Assembly: GCA_020445665.1 (NCBI GenBank)
Contig: JAGRGD010000162.1
Span: 1 to 64,000, forward strand
From: Rhodocyclaceae bacterium
GTDB taxonomy: Bacteria; Pseudomonadota; Gammaproteobacteria; Burkholderiales; Rhodocyclaceae
Length of the DNA: 64,000 nt
Direction: 5' to 3'
The notes under the pieces are model-generated. The model saw only the letters and a list, made by a program, of their open reading frames with translations, was not told where the DNA came from and made no database searches. Both the position numbers and the translations under genes were made by a program. The first letter of the stretch is position 1, and each line of letters begins with the position of its first letter. Below, in pieces: positions 9,522 to 17,112 of this stretch.

Positions 9522-10229
9522 ATGCCGGCCGTGGCCCGGCGCGTGGCCATCGTCCAGTCGAACTATCTGCCCTGGAAGGGCTACTTCGATCTGATCGCGT
9601 CGGTGGATGAATTCATCCTGTATGACGATGTTCAGTACACCCGGCGGGACTGGCGCAACCGGAACCGGATCAAGACGCCGCAAGGCCCCGCCTGGCTGAG
9701 CGTGCCGGTGCGGGCCAAGGGGCGCTATCACCAGACGATCCGCGAAACGGAACTCGATGGTTCGGCGTGGCAGGATGTGCACTGGCGGACCCTGGCCCAG
9801 AACTACGGCCGCGCGCCAGCCTTCGACGAAGTCGCCAGCTGGCTCGAGCCAATCTTCCGGCAACAGGAATGGAAAATGCTTTCCGACCTCAACCGGACCT
9901 TGATCAAGGCGTGCTGTGCCTACCTGGGAATCGACACCAAAATCTCGTGTTCATCCGACTTCCGGCTGTGCGAGGGAAAATCTGAACGGCTTGCCGACCT
10001 CTGTCGGCAGGCGAATGCGACGTGCTACGTCTCGGGGCCTTCGGCACGGAGCTATCTGGACGAGTCCGTATTCTCGCAGCTGGGGATGTCCGTCGATTGG
10101 TTCGACTATGGCGGCTATCCGGAGTACCCCCAGCTCTGGGATGGCTTCGTTCATGAACTCAGTGTGGTCGATCTGTTCTTCAACTGCGGTCGCGAATCGG
10201 GTCGCTACATGAGGTTCGTCGAGCGATGA
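9522..10229 (+). CDS. WbqC-like family protein
   Basis: A 235-residue protein with the typical WbqC opening VAIVQSNYLPWKGYFDLIA and later YDDVQYTRRDWRNRNRIKT. The family is found in O-antigen and other polysaccharide clusters, and its reaction is poorly defined; roles in amino-sugar modification have been proposed. The start at ATG 9522 puts the conserved strand at residue 8. Its TGA overlaps the ATG of the glycosyltransferase gene (ATGA). Confidence 0.88.
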   Translation: MPAVARRVAIVQSNYLPWKGYFDLIASVDEFILYDDVQYTRRDWRNRNRIKTPQGPAWLSVPVRAKGRYHQTIRETELDGSAWQDVHWRTLAQNYGRAPAFDEVASWLEPIFRQQEWKMLSDLNRTLIKACCAYLGIDTKISCSSDFRLCEGKSERLADLCRQANATCYVSGPSARSYLDESVFSQLGMSVDWFDYGGYPEYPQLWDGFVHELSVVDLFFNCGRESGRYMRFVER

Positions 10230-11152
10230 AGCTCTCCATCGTCACGACCCTCTATCAATCGGCCGCGTATGTCGAGCCCTTCTGCCGTCGTGCCGCCGAG
10301 GCGGCCAGGGCCATCACCGACGACTTCGAGATCGTGCTTGTCAATGACGGCTCGCCGGACGACAGCCTGGCGCGGGCCGTGTCGCTCGCCGAGCAGGACC
10401 CTCGCCTCGTGGTGGTGGACCTGTCCCGCAACTTCGGTCATCACAAGGCCATCATGACGGGCCTCGCACACGCCCGCGGAGAGCAGGTTTTCCTGCTCGA
10501 CAGCGATCTCGAGGAGGCCCCCGAGTGGCTGTCCGAATTCTTCGAGGTACGGGTGCGGGAGGGCTGCGACGTCGTCTATGGGGTGCAGGCCGAACGACGG
10601 GGGGATGCCTTCGAGCGCATCAGCGGGCGCTGGTTCTATCGGCTGTTCAGCGCGATGACCGGCATGGCGCTGCCCGAGAACGTGACGACCGTGAGGCTGA
10701 TGACCCGGCGCTACGTCGAGGCACTGCTGCGTCACGACGAACGCGAAGTCTTCCTGGCCGGGCTGTGGATGATCACCGGCTTCGATCAGCGCCCGCTGCC
10801 AGTTCGAAAGCTCAGCACCAGCGAGACGACGTACACCCTTCGGCGCAAGCTCTCGATCCTCGTCAATTCGGTCACCTCGTTCAGCAATGCGCCCCTGGTC
10901 GGCATCTTCTACATCGGGCTTGGCATCTCCTTGCTTGCGGGGCTCTATACGGCCTATCTCGTCATCAACTGGATGTTCTTTGCCCAGCCCCCAAGCGGGT
11001 GGACCTCGGTGATGGCCTCCATCTGGCTCATCGGGGGCATGGTCATTTCCTTCATCGGCGTGGTCGGGATCTATCTGTCGAAGATCTTCTCCGAGACCAA
11101 GCGTCGCCCCTACACCATCGTGCGGCGCGTCTACGCGCAGGACAATGACTGA
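10226..11152 (+). CDS. Family 2 glycosyltransferase, DPM1/GtrB-type
   Basis: A 308-residue enzyme with an N-terminal GT-A fold: SIVTTLYQSAAYVEPF, VNDGSPDD at residues 40-47 and LDSDLEE near 92 as the metal-binding DxD region. Two C-terminal membrane helices (about 225-255 and 265-290) follow. This layout matches polyprenyl-phosphate sugar transferases such as GtrB, ArnC and DPM1, which load a sugar onto undecaprenyl phosphate at the cytoplasmic face. It is coupled to both neighbours and probably supplies the lipid-linked sugar that the cluster's membrane proteins flip and transfer. Confidence 0.9.
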   Translation: MKLSIVTTLYQSAAYVEPFCRRAAEAARAITDDFEIVLVNDGSPDDSLARAVSLAEQDPRLVVVDLSRNFGHHKAIMTGLAHARGEQVFLLDSDLEEAPEWLSEFFEVRVREGCDVVYGVQAERRGDAFERISGRWFYRLFSAMTGMALPENVTTVRLMTRRYVEALLRHDEREVFLAGLWMITGFDQRPLPVRKLSTSETTYTLRRKLSILVNSVTSFSNAPLVGIFYIGLGISLLAGLYTAYLVINWMFFAQPPSGWTSVMASIWLIGGMVISFIGVVGIYLSKIFSETKRRPYTIVRRVYAQDND

Positions 11153-11780
11153 GCCGCGAGTTGGCCTTCTGGACGAGGTGGCCCGCTACTACGGGCAGCG
11201 CCTTGCGGCGCATGGAGAGACGCCCGGGGGAGTCGACTGGAACGGCGAAGCCGGCCAGCACCTGCGGTTTGCGCAACTGGCGCGGGTCTTCGACCGGGCG
11301 TCGGGCTTCTCGGTCAATGACCTGGGCTGCGGCTATGGCGCCCTGGTCGATTTCCTGCGGGCCGGCTGGGCGGACGTCCGTTATGCGGGCTTCGATGTGT
11401 CCTCCGACATGGTGGCCGCGGCGACGCGACGCTATCGCGCGGATCCGGCGGCGCGCTTCGCCTGTGCGGGCGTCCCCGACGAGATCGCCGACTTTGGGGT
11501 GGCGAGCGGCATATTCAACGTCCGGCAAGCGCGCCCGGACGACCAGTGGCTGGACTACATCCATGCGACCCTCGACGCATTGCACGAGACCAGCCAGCGG
11601 GGTTTTGCCTTCAATTGCCTGACCCGCTATTCGGATGCGGACCGGATGCGGCCGGACCTCTTCTACGCGGACCCCTGTGCCCTGTTTGACCGCTGCAAAC
11701 AGCGCTACGCCCGTGACGTGGCCCTGCTTCACGACTATGGTCTTTATGAGTTCACGATCCTGGTGAGGAAGACGCCTTGA
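11145..11780 (+). CDS. Class I SAM-dependent methyltransferase
   Basis: A 211-residue methyltransferase with the SAM-binding motif VNDLGCGYGALVDFL near residue 60 and the acidic second motif YAGFDVSSDM. The gene overlaps its neighbours by 8 and 4 bases. The context suggests methylation of a sugar or glycan end; the acceptor cannot be read from the sequence. Confidence 0.85.
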   Translation: MTEPRVGLLDEVARYYGQRLAAHGETPGGVDWNGEAGQHLRFAQLARVFDRASGFSVNDLGCGYGALVDFLRAGWADVRYAGFDVSSDMVAAATRRYRADPAARFACAGVPDEIADFGVASGIFNVRQARPDDQWLDYIHATLDALHETSQRGFAFNCLTRYSDADRMRPDLFYADPCALFDRCKQRYARDVALLHDYGLYEFTILVRKTP

Positions 11781-12442
11781 CGAAGCGACTGGTGGTTTTC
11801 GGGACTGGCGACATCGCCGAGCTGGCGCACTACTACTTCAGCCACGACTCGGACTACGAGGTCGTCGCCTTTACGGTGGACGCGGCGTACATCACGTCGC
11901 CCGAGTGCTGCGGGCTGCCGGTGATCGCCTTCGACGAAGTAGCGGAGCGTTTCCCGCCGGACCGGCACAGCCTCTTCGTGGCCCTCAGCTATTCGCGTCT
12001 CAATGCCGTCCGCAAGGAGAAGTTCCTCGCCGCCCGCGCGCTTGGCTATCCCCTGGCAAGCTACATCAGCAGCCGTGCGAGCGTTCTGAATGACGGTCGC
12101 ATCGGCGACAACTGCTTCATCCTCGAGGACAACACGATTCAGCCCTTCGTCCGGATCGGCGACAACGTCACCCTTTGGAGCGGCAATCATATCGGCCATC
12201 ACTCGACTATCGGTGACCACAGCTTCATCGCGTCCCACGTGGTGGTATCCGGTGGCGTGACGATCGGCGAGCAGTGCTTCATCGGGGTCAACGCCACGCT
12301 GCGGGATCACATCGGCGTGGGCGATCGCTGCGTGATCGGCGCCGGCGCGCTCCTGCTCGCCGATGCCGAAGCCGAGGGTGTCTATATCGGGCAGGGAACC
12401 GAGCGGGCGAAGGTGCCGAGCAGCCGCTTGCGCAGGATCTGA
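11777..12442 (+). CDS. Sugar O- or N-acyltransferase, NeuD/PglD-type
   Basis: A 221-residue protein with an N-terminal PglD-like Rossmann region (RLVVFGTGDIAELAHYYF) and a C-terminal left-handed beta helix of hexapeptide repeats (about residues 95-205; IGDNCFILEDNTIQPFVRIG, then IGEQCFIGVNATL). Enzymes of this fold acetylate amino sugars or sialic-acid-like sugars. With the WecE-like aminotransferase at 13769 this suggests an acylated amino-deoxy sugar as the product of the cluster. Confidence 0.87.
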   Translation: MTKRLVVFGTGDIAELAHYYFSHDSDYEVVAFTVDAAYITSPECCGLPVIAFDEVAERFPPDRHSLFVALSYSRLNAVRKEKFLAARALGYPLASYISSRASVLNDGRIGDNCFILEDNTIQPFVRIGDNVTLWSGNHIGHHSTIGDHSFIASHVVVSGGVTIGEQCFIGVNATLRDHIGVGDRCVIGAGALLLADAEAEGVYIGQGTERAKVPSSRLRRI

Positions 12443-12444
12443 CG

Positions 12445-13350
12445 ATGGGGCAACGATGGCGCAAGCTGGGCCGCGTCTATGTGCCGGACGCGGGCGAGGG
12501 CTGGCCCGCCAGCCATGCTGCGAACCCCTTCGCGGTGCCCCTGGACGATCGCACGGCCCGGGTCTTCTTCGGCGGACGGGATCCGCACAACCGGACCGCC
12601 ATCGGCTGGCTCGACCTTGAGGTGCCCGCGCTGCGCATCACTGCCTCCTGTCCTGGCCCGGTCCTCGAGCCCGGCGAGCCGGGCACCTTCGACGACAGTG
12701 GCTGCTCGATGGGTTGCGTCGTCGTGGCTGGAGATCGCTGGTATCTCTATTACCTGGGATGGAACCTGGGCGTCACCGTGCCGTGGCGCAATGCGATCGG
12801 TCTCGCAATGAGCGAGGACGGCGGTTCGAGCTTCACACGGATCTCGCCGGCGCCGATCCTGGACCGCCACGCCTGCGACCCCTTCACGCTGTCCTATCCC
12901 GCCGTAATCCGCGACGGCGGGCGCTGGCGCATGTGGTACGGCTCGCACCTGCACTGGCGGGGCGGACGTGAGACGATCGACCACGTGATCAAGGCGGCTA
13001 CGTCGGACGACGGTATCGACTGGCGGCGCGATGGACGTCCGTGCATTGTCCCCGATGAGGTCGATCGGGCCTTTGCCCGCCCGAGCGTGGTCCGCGACGC
13101 CGACCGGTACCGCATGTGGTATTCGGTCCGGGGCGAGCGATATCGTATCGGCTACGCCGAGTCGGTGGACGGTGCGTCCTGGCAGCGGCTGGACGCACAG
13201 GCAGGCATTGCACCCGGGCCTGAGCCCTGGGACGACGCCATGCTCGCGTATCCTCACGTCTTCGATATGGGCGGGTCACGCTACATGCTCTACAACGGCA
13301 ACGATTACGGCCGAACCGGTTTCGGTCTTGCGGTTCTCGAGGGAAGCTGA
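12445..13350 (+). CDS. Glycosidase-like five-bladed propeller protein
   Basis: A 301-residue cytoplasmic-looking protein without a signal peptide. Repeated motifs of the GH43/GH130 type are visible: ARVFFGGRDPHNRTAIGWLD, WYLYYLGWNL, WRMWYGSHLHW and YRMWYSVRGERYRIGYAES. These resemble the blades of five-bladed glycosidases and phosphorylases. Catalytic residues cannot be assigned with confidence, so it could be a non-hydrolytic member that handles a sugar intermediate. It starts 3 bases after the upstream stop. Confidence 0.7.
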   Translation: MGQRWRKLGRVYVPDAGEGWPASHAANPFAVPLDDRTARVFFGGRDPHNRTAIGWLDLEVPALRITASCPGPVLEPGEPGTFDDSGCSMGCVVVAGDRWYLYYLGWNLGVTVPWRNAIGLAMSEDGGSSFTRISPAPILDRHACDPFTLSYPAVIRDGGRWRMWYGSHLHWRGGRETIDHVIKAATSDDGIDWRRDGRPCIVPDEVDRAFARPSVVRDADRYRMWYSVRGERYRIGYAESVDGASWQRLDAQAGIAPGPEPWDDAMLAYPHVFDMGGSRYMLYNGNDYGRTGFGLAVLEGS

Positions 13351-13352
13351 GC

Positions 13353-13727
13353 ATGCATCGACTGGTCGATCACGCCGCCATCATCCTGACGATCTTCTTT
13401 ACCGTGTATGGACAGCTCATCATGCGCTGGCAGGTTTCCCATGCGGGTCCGCTGCCCCCCTCCCTGGGGGAGAAGGCGATGTTCGTCGCGGTGCTCCTGT
13501 TCAAGCCCTGGGTGCTGACGGCAATCGCCGCGAGCTTCCTCGCAGGGGTTTCGTGGATGCTCGCGATGACGCGCTTCGAGGTCAGCTATGCCTATCCCTT
13601 CATGAGCCTCAATTTCGTTCTGGTGCTGCTCATGGGGGCTCTGTTGCTGAACGAGCCGCTGACCCTGCAGAAGACGCTCGGTGTCGGCCTGATCGTGGCG
13701 GGCACCATCGTCGCCTCGCGCGGCTGA
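13353..13727 (+). CDS. EamA/ArnF-like small four-helix membrane protein
   Basis: A 124-residue protein with four predicted membrane helices and the segment VSYAYPFMSLNFVLVLLMGA typical of EamA-like small transporters. ArnE/ArnF flip aminoarabinose-phosphoundecaprenol, and similar single-subunit members occur in glycan clusters. Flipping of the polyprenyl-linked sugar made by the family 2 transferase is the likely role, by context. Confidence 0.75.
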   Translation: MHRLVDHAAIILTIFFTVYGQLIMRWQVSHAGPLPPSLGEKAMFVAVLLFKPWVLTAIAASFLAGVSWMLAMTRFEVSYAYPFMSLNFVLVLLMGALLLNEPLTLQKTLGVGLIVAGTIVASRG

Positions 13728-13768
13728 GACCGGGGCCGACCCATCCTGATGGCACAACAGGCATTCCG

Positions 13769-14914
13769 ATGAAGTCCGATTCGCGCATCCCGTTCAACTG
13801 GCCGTACATGACGGGCAAGGAGCTCTACTACATCGCCGAGTCCCACTTCAATGGACGGCTTGCTGGCGATGGCCCGTTCACGGCGCGTTGCCACGCATGG
13901 CTCGAGGCACGGTCCGGCGCCAGCCGGGCGCTACTGACCCATTCGTGCACGGCCGCCCTCGAACTGGCGGCATTGCTGCTGGACATTGCGCCCGGCGACG
14001 AGGTCATCATGCCGTCCTATACCTTCGTGTCGACGGCCAACGCGTTCGTGCTCCGGGGCGCGGTACCGGTGTTCGTGGACATCCGGCCGGACACCCTGAA
14101 CCTGGACGAATCGCGCATCGAGGCGGCCATCACGGCGCGGACCCGCGCCATTGTCCCGGTTCACTACGCCGGCGTCGCCTGCGAGATGGATACCATCACG
14201 GCCGTGGCACGGCATCATGAACTCGCCATCGTCGAGGACGCGGCGCAGGGCGTCATGGCCAGCTACAAGGGACGGGCGCTCGGGACCCTGGGGAATGTGG
14301 GGGCCTACAGCTTCCACGAAACCAAGAACGTCATCGCGGGCGAGGGCGGCGCCTTGCTCGTCAATGACCCGGACCTGGTGTTGCGGGCCGAGATCCTGCG
14401 CGAAAAGGGGACGGATCGCAGCCGCTTCTTCCGCGGCGAAGTCGATCGCTACACCTGGCAGGACGTGGGTTCCTCCTTTCTGCCGGGAGAATTGATCGCC
14501 GCCTTCCTGTGGGCGCAACTGGAAGAGGCCGAAGCGATCACCCTCCGTCGCCGCGAGGCCTGGGCGCGCTACCACGAGTGGCTGGCGCCGCTCGAGGCGC
14601 GAGGGGCGCTGCGGCGGCCGGTCGTTCCCGCCGGGTGCGAGCACAACGCCCACATGTATTACGTCTTGCTGCGAGAAGGGTGCGACCGCGAGGCCGTCAT
14701 CGCGCACTGCAATCGCCTGGGGATCAACGCGGTTTTCCACTATGTGCCGCTGCACGATGCGCCGGCGGGGCGACGCTTTGGGCGAGCTGCGGATGCCTTG
14801 CCGGTGACCTCGTCGGCCGCGATGCGGGTGCTGCGCTTGCCGCTCTGGGTGGGCATTGACGAAGCCCAGCAGGCGCGTGTGGTCGAGGCGCTCGGAGGCG
14901 CGATCGGGGCATGA
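13769..14914 (+). CDS. WecE/RffA-like dTDP-4-keto-6-deoxyhexose aminotransferase
   Basis: A 381-residue PLP enzyme of the DegT/DnrJ/EryC1 family. The pocket shows Asp157 in VEDAAQGV and the Schiff-base Lys186 in YSFHETKN, with the conserved MPSYTFVSTANAFVLRGAVP upstream. The ETKN context and N-terminus (FNWPYMTGKELYYI) match WecE, which makes dTDP-4-amino-4,6-dideoxygalactose. ATG 13769 was chosen; the longer upstream frame overlaps other genes. It is the last plus-strand gene of the cluster, and the following 266 bases show no gene and no clear terminator. Confidence 0.9.
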   Translation: MKSDSRIPFNWPYMTGKELYYIAESHFNGRLAGDGPFTARCHAWLEARSGASRALLTHSCTAALELAALLLDIAPGDEVIMPSYTFVSTANAFVLRGAVPVFVDIRPDTLNLDESRIEAAITARTRAIVPVHYAGVACEMDTITAVARHHELAIVEDAAQGVMASYKGRALGTLGNVGAYSFHETKNVIAGEGGALLVNDPDLVLRAEILREKGTDRSRFFRGEVDRYTWQDVGSSFLPGELIAAFLWAQLEEAEAITLRRREAWARYHEWLAPLEARGALRRPVVPAGCEHNAHMYYVLLREGCDREAVIAHCNRLGINAVFHYVPLHDAPAGRRFGRAADALPVTSSAAMRVLRLPLWVGIDEAQQARVVEALGGAIGA

Positions 14915-15180
14915 ACCGCCCGTAGCCCACGCTCGCAGGCGACACGCGCGGCCCACGGAGCCACCCTGAGCGGCGTCGCGGGCCTCGTGCCGGGCTCCTT
15001 CGCGCGCGACGTGGTCCGGCAACGCTACAGTGAAGTCGCCTTTTTAACGCGGCAGTCAATTGGGCGATTCCAGTTCAGGCACTTCGCGGTCCACTCGCTC
15101 CTGCCCCTGCAACTTACATAGGGTGAGGAAGACCTGCCCGCAATCGTTACCTGTTTGATTGCTGCGTTAGTGGTGCCGCG

Positions 15181-17112
15181 TTAATGGTCGGGCTCGATGT
15201 GCGAAGACACGCCAGGCCGCAGCCACAGGTCGTAGCCGTGGGCCAGCGGGGTCGCCTCGGCCCCGACGGCGCGTAGCAGCCGCCCGATATGGCGCCGGCT
15301 GCCATGGGCGATGATCCCGTCCAGCCGCGCGAAGAGCCGGCGCGGGTCGCCCCGACCCGTCGTCGCGAACTGGTACCACTGATCGTAGGCAGCCCGGTCG
15401 TCGGGGTGGCCGAAGGTCGTCGGCAAGAGTGTCCGGCGGGCGAGGAAGGGCAGCAGGTCCGGCGACGCGAGGTAGGGGTCGACCGCCAGCCGCGCTGACG
15501 GCTCGGTCAGTGACCGAGCCTGTTGCAGCGCCTCGATGTTGGCCGAGGGGTAGGACCGTACCGCGAGGACCGGATAGGCGGTGGCGATCGTCAAGCCGTG
15601 GGCCAGTTGCCACACGGCCAGCGCGATGGCCAGGATACCGGCGGTTCGCGCGCCAGCCTTCTTCGAGGCGGCAAGCCGCGGCAGTTCCCGGGCCACCAGG
15701 GGGAGGATGAGCAGGCTGCACGCGGCGATGCCCCACCAGATGTTTGGCTGGAGGAACTGGAAGCCGATGAACTGGACTTCCTTGAAGAGCACACCGAACA
15801 GCACGCTGCCACCGAGCGCGATGACGGCCAGCGAGAGCGGTGACCTCAGGCCCGGGCGGGACCGCAGCCATGGCAGGGCGCAGATCGCCAAGAGCGGCGC
15901 GGCCAGCGCGCGAAGCGCGAACTCGCCGACCGCGCGCGTCTGTTGCAGGTCCGGTTCGACAACCCAGCCCCCGCCGGACGGCAGCGTCTCCAGCCAGGCC
16001 GGCAGCGCGTACAGCAGCAACGGCACCGTGAGGGCCAGGATCAGTGCGAGCCAGGCATTTGGTGACTCGCGGCGCAGGGCACACCACAGGAGCAGGGCAG
16101 GGCCGTAGAAGACGACGAGGGAAGGCTTGAAGCTGGCGCTGGCCGACACCAGCATGGCACCGCCGGCCAGGAGCGCTGCGCGGGCGGTGCTGCCGGCGGG
16201 AACCGCGTCCAGGCGGTCAAGCACGCTGACGCCGGCGAGGACAATGGCAATGGACAGGGCCTGGGTAATGTTCCAGTAGCTGCGGCCGGCCACCCACCAT
16301 TCGGTGCCGGCGATGTCCTGAAGCGCCGGTGGGGCACGCAGCCAGCCCGTGTCGAATCCGGCCAGCGGCGCCCAGACCGCGAGCGCAACGCAGGTGGCCA
16401 CCGCGATGGCCGCCCGCCGCCCACTGTCTGCCTGCACGATCGCCGCCGCACTCCAGGCCGTTGCAATGGCCGTGACGATCCACAGGACCGTCGCGGCGCG
16501 ATAGACATTGATGCTTGCCGTGTCGGCCAGCCCCGCCAGTGCGACGGCATGGGCCGTATGGGCGAGCGGGTTGAACGGGGTATCGACGGTCGCCCACAGG
16601 TTGGCGAGCGGAAGCCCGTTGGCCCGGACCAGCTCAGCCGTCAGCGCATGGATCGGAAGGTCCATCTGCAGATCGCCGAAGCGGTGCTCGGTGCCCATGG
16701 GGAGGTCGTTCGGGAGGTACAGCCAGAGCGACATGAGCAGGGCCCCGAGCGCCAGGATCCCGAGCAGGAAGGCTTGCGCACGGGGCGTGCGGGGCAGTGG
16801 GCGACAGGAGGCGAGGCCGAGCGCGGGCACCACGATCGACACACCGACCACCCAGTGGCGGCCCAGCTGGAGCAGATCCACCACTGTCCAGAGGAATGTC
16901 ACCGTGACCAGACCCATGGCAAGGGCGAGACCATGAACCTGGGTCATGCCAAGGGTCAGACGATCGCGCTGCAGGTGGCGCTCGATCAGTGCCGGCAGCC
17001 ACAGCCCCGCAGCCCAGAAGCCGGCAGTCGCGAGCACCGCGATGGCGCCAAGCCGCGCGGCCATCGGACCGGCGGCGGCGATGGCTTCCAGGTAGGTCGC
17101 GTAGGCGCTCAT
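15181..17112 (-). CDS. Large multi-pass membrane protein, function unknown
   Basis: A 643-residue protein with a dozen or more hydrophobic helices and a C-terminal soluble part. A first-loop acidic motif (FGDLQMDLPIHAL) suggests a GT-C-like or O-antigen-processing enzyme, but I do not recognise the family. Its ATG at 17112 shares a base with the TGA of the GGDEF-EAL gene (TGATG), so the two are coupled. It converges on the glycan cluster and may belong to the same surface-polysaccharide function. Confidence 0.65.
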   Translation of the reverse strand: MSAYATYLEAIAAAGPMAARLGAIAVLATAGFWAAGLWLPALIERHLQRDRLTLGMTQVHGLALAMGLVTVTFLWTVVDLLQLGRHWVVGVSIVVPALGLASCRPLPRTPRAQAFLLGILALGALLMSLWLYLPNDLPMGTEHRFGDLQMDLPIHALTAELVRANGLPLANLWATVDTPFNPLAHTAHAVALAGLADTASINVYRAATVLWIVTAIATAWSAAAIVQADSGRRAAIAVATCVALAVWAPLAGFDTGWLRAPPALQDIAGTEWWVAGRSYWNITQALSIAIVLAGVSVLDRLDAVPAGSTARAALLAGGAMLVSASASFKPSLVVFYGPALLLWCALRRESPNAWLALILALTVPLLLYALPAWLETLPSGGGWVVEPDLQQTRAVGEFALRALAAPLLAICALPWLRSRPGLRSPLSLAVIALGGSVLFGVLFKEVQFIGFQFLQPNIWWGIAACSLLILPLVARELPRLAASKKAGARTAGILAIALAVWQLAHGLTIATAYPVLAVRSYPSANIEALQQARSLTEPSARLAVDPYLASPDLLPFLARRTLLPTTFGHPDDRAAYDQWYQFATTGRGDPRRLFARLDGIIAHGSRRHIGRLLRAVGAEATPLAHGYDLWLRPGVSSHIEPDH

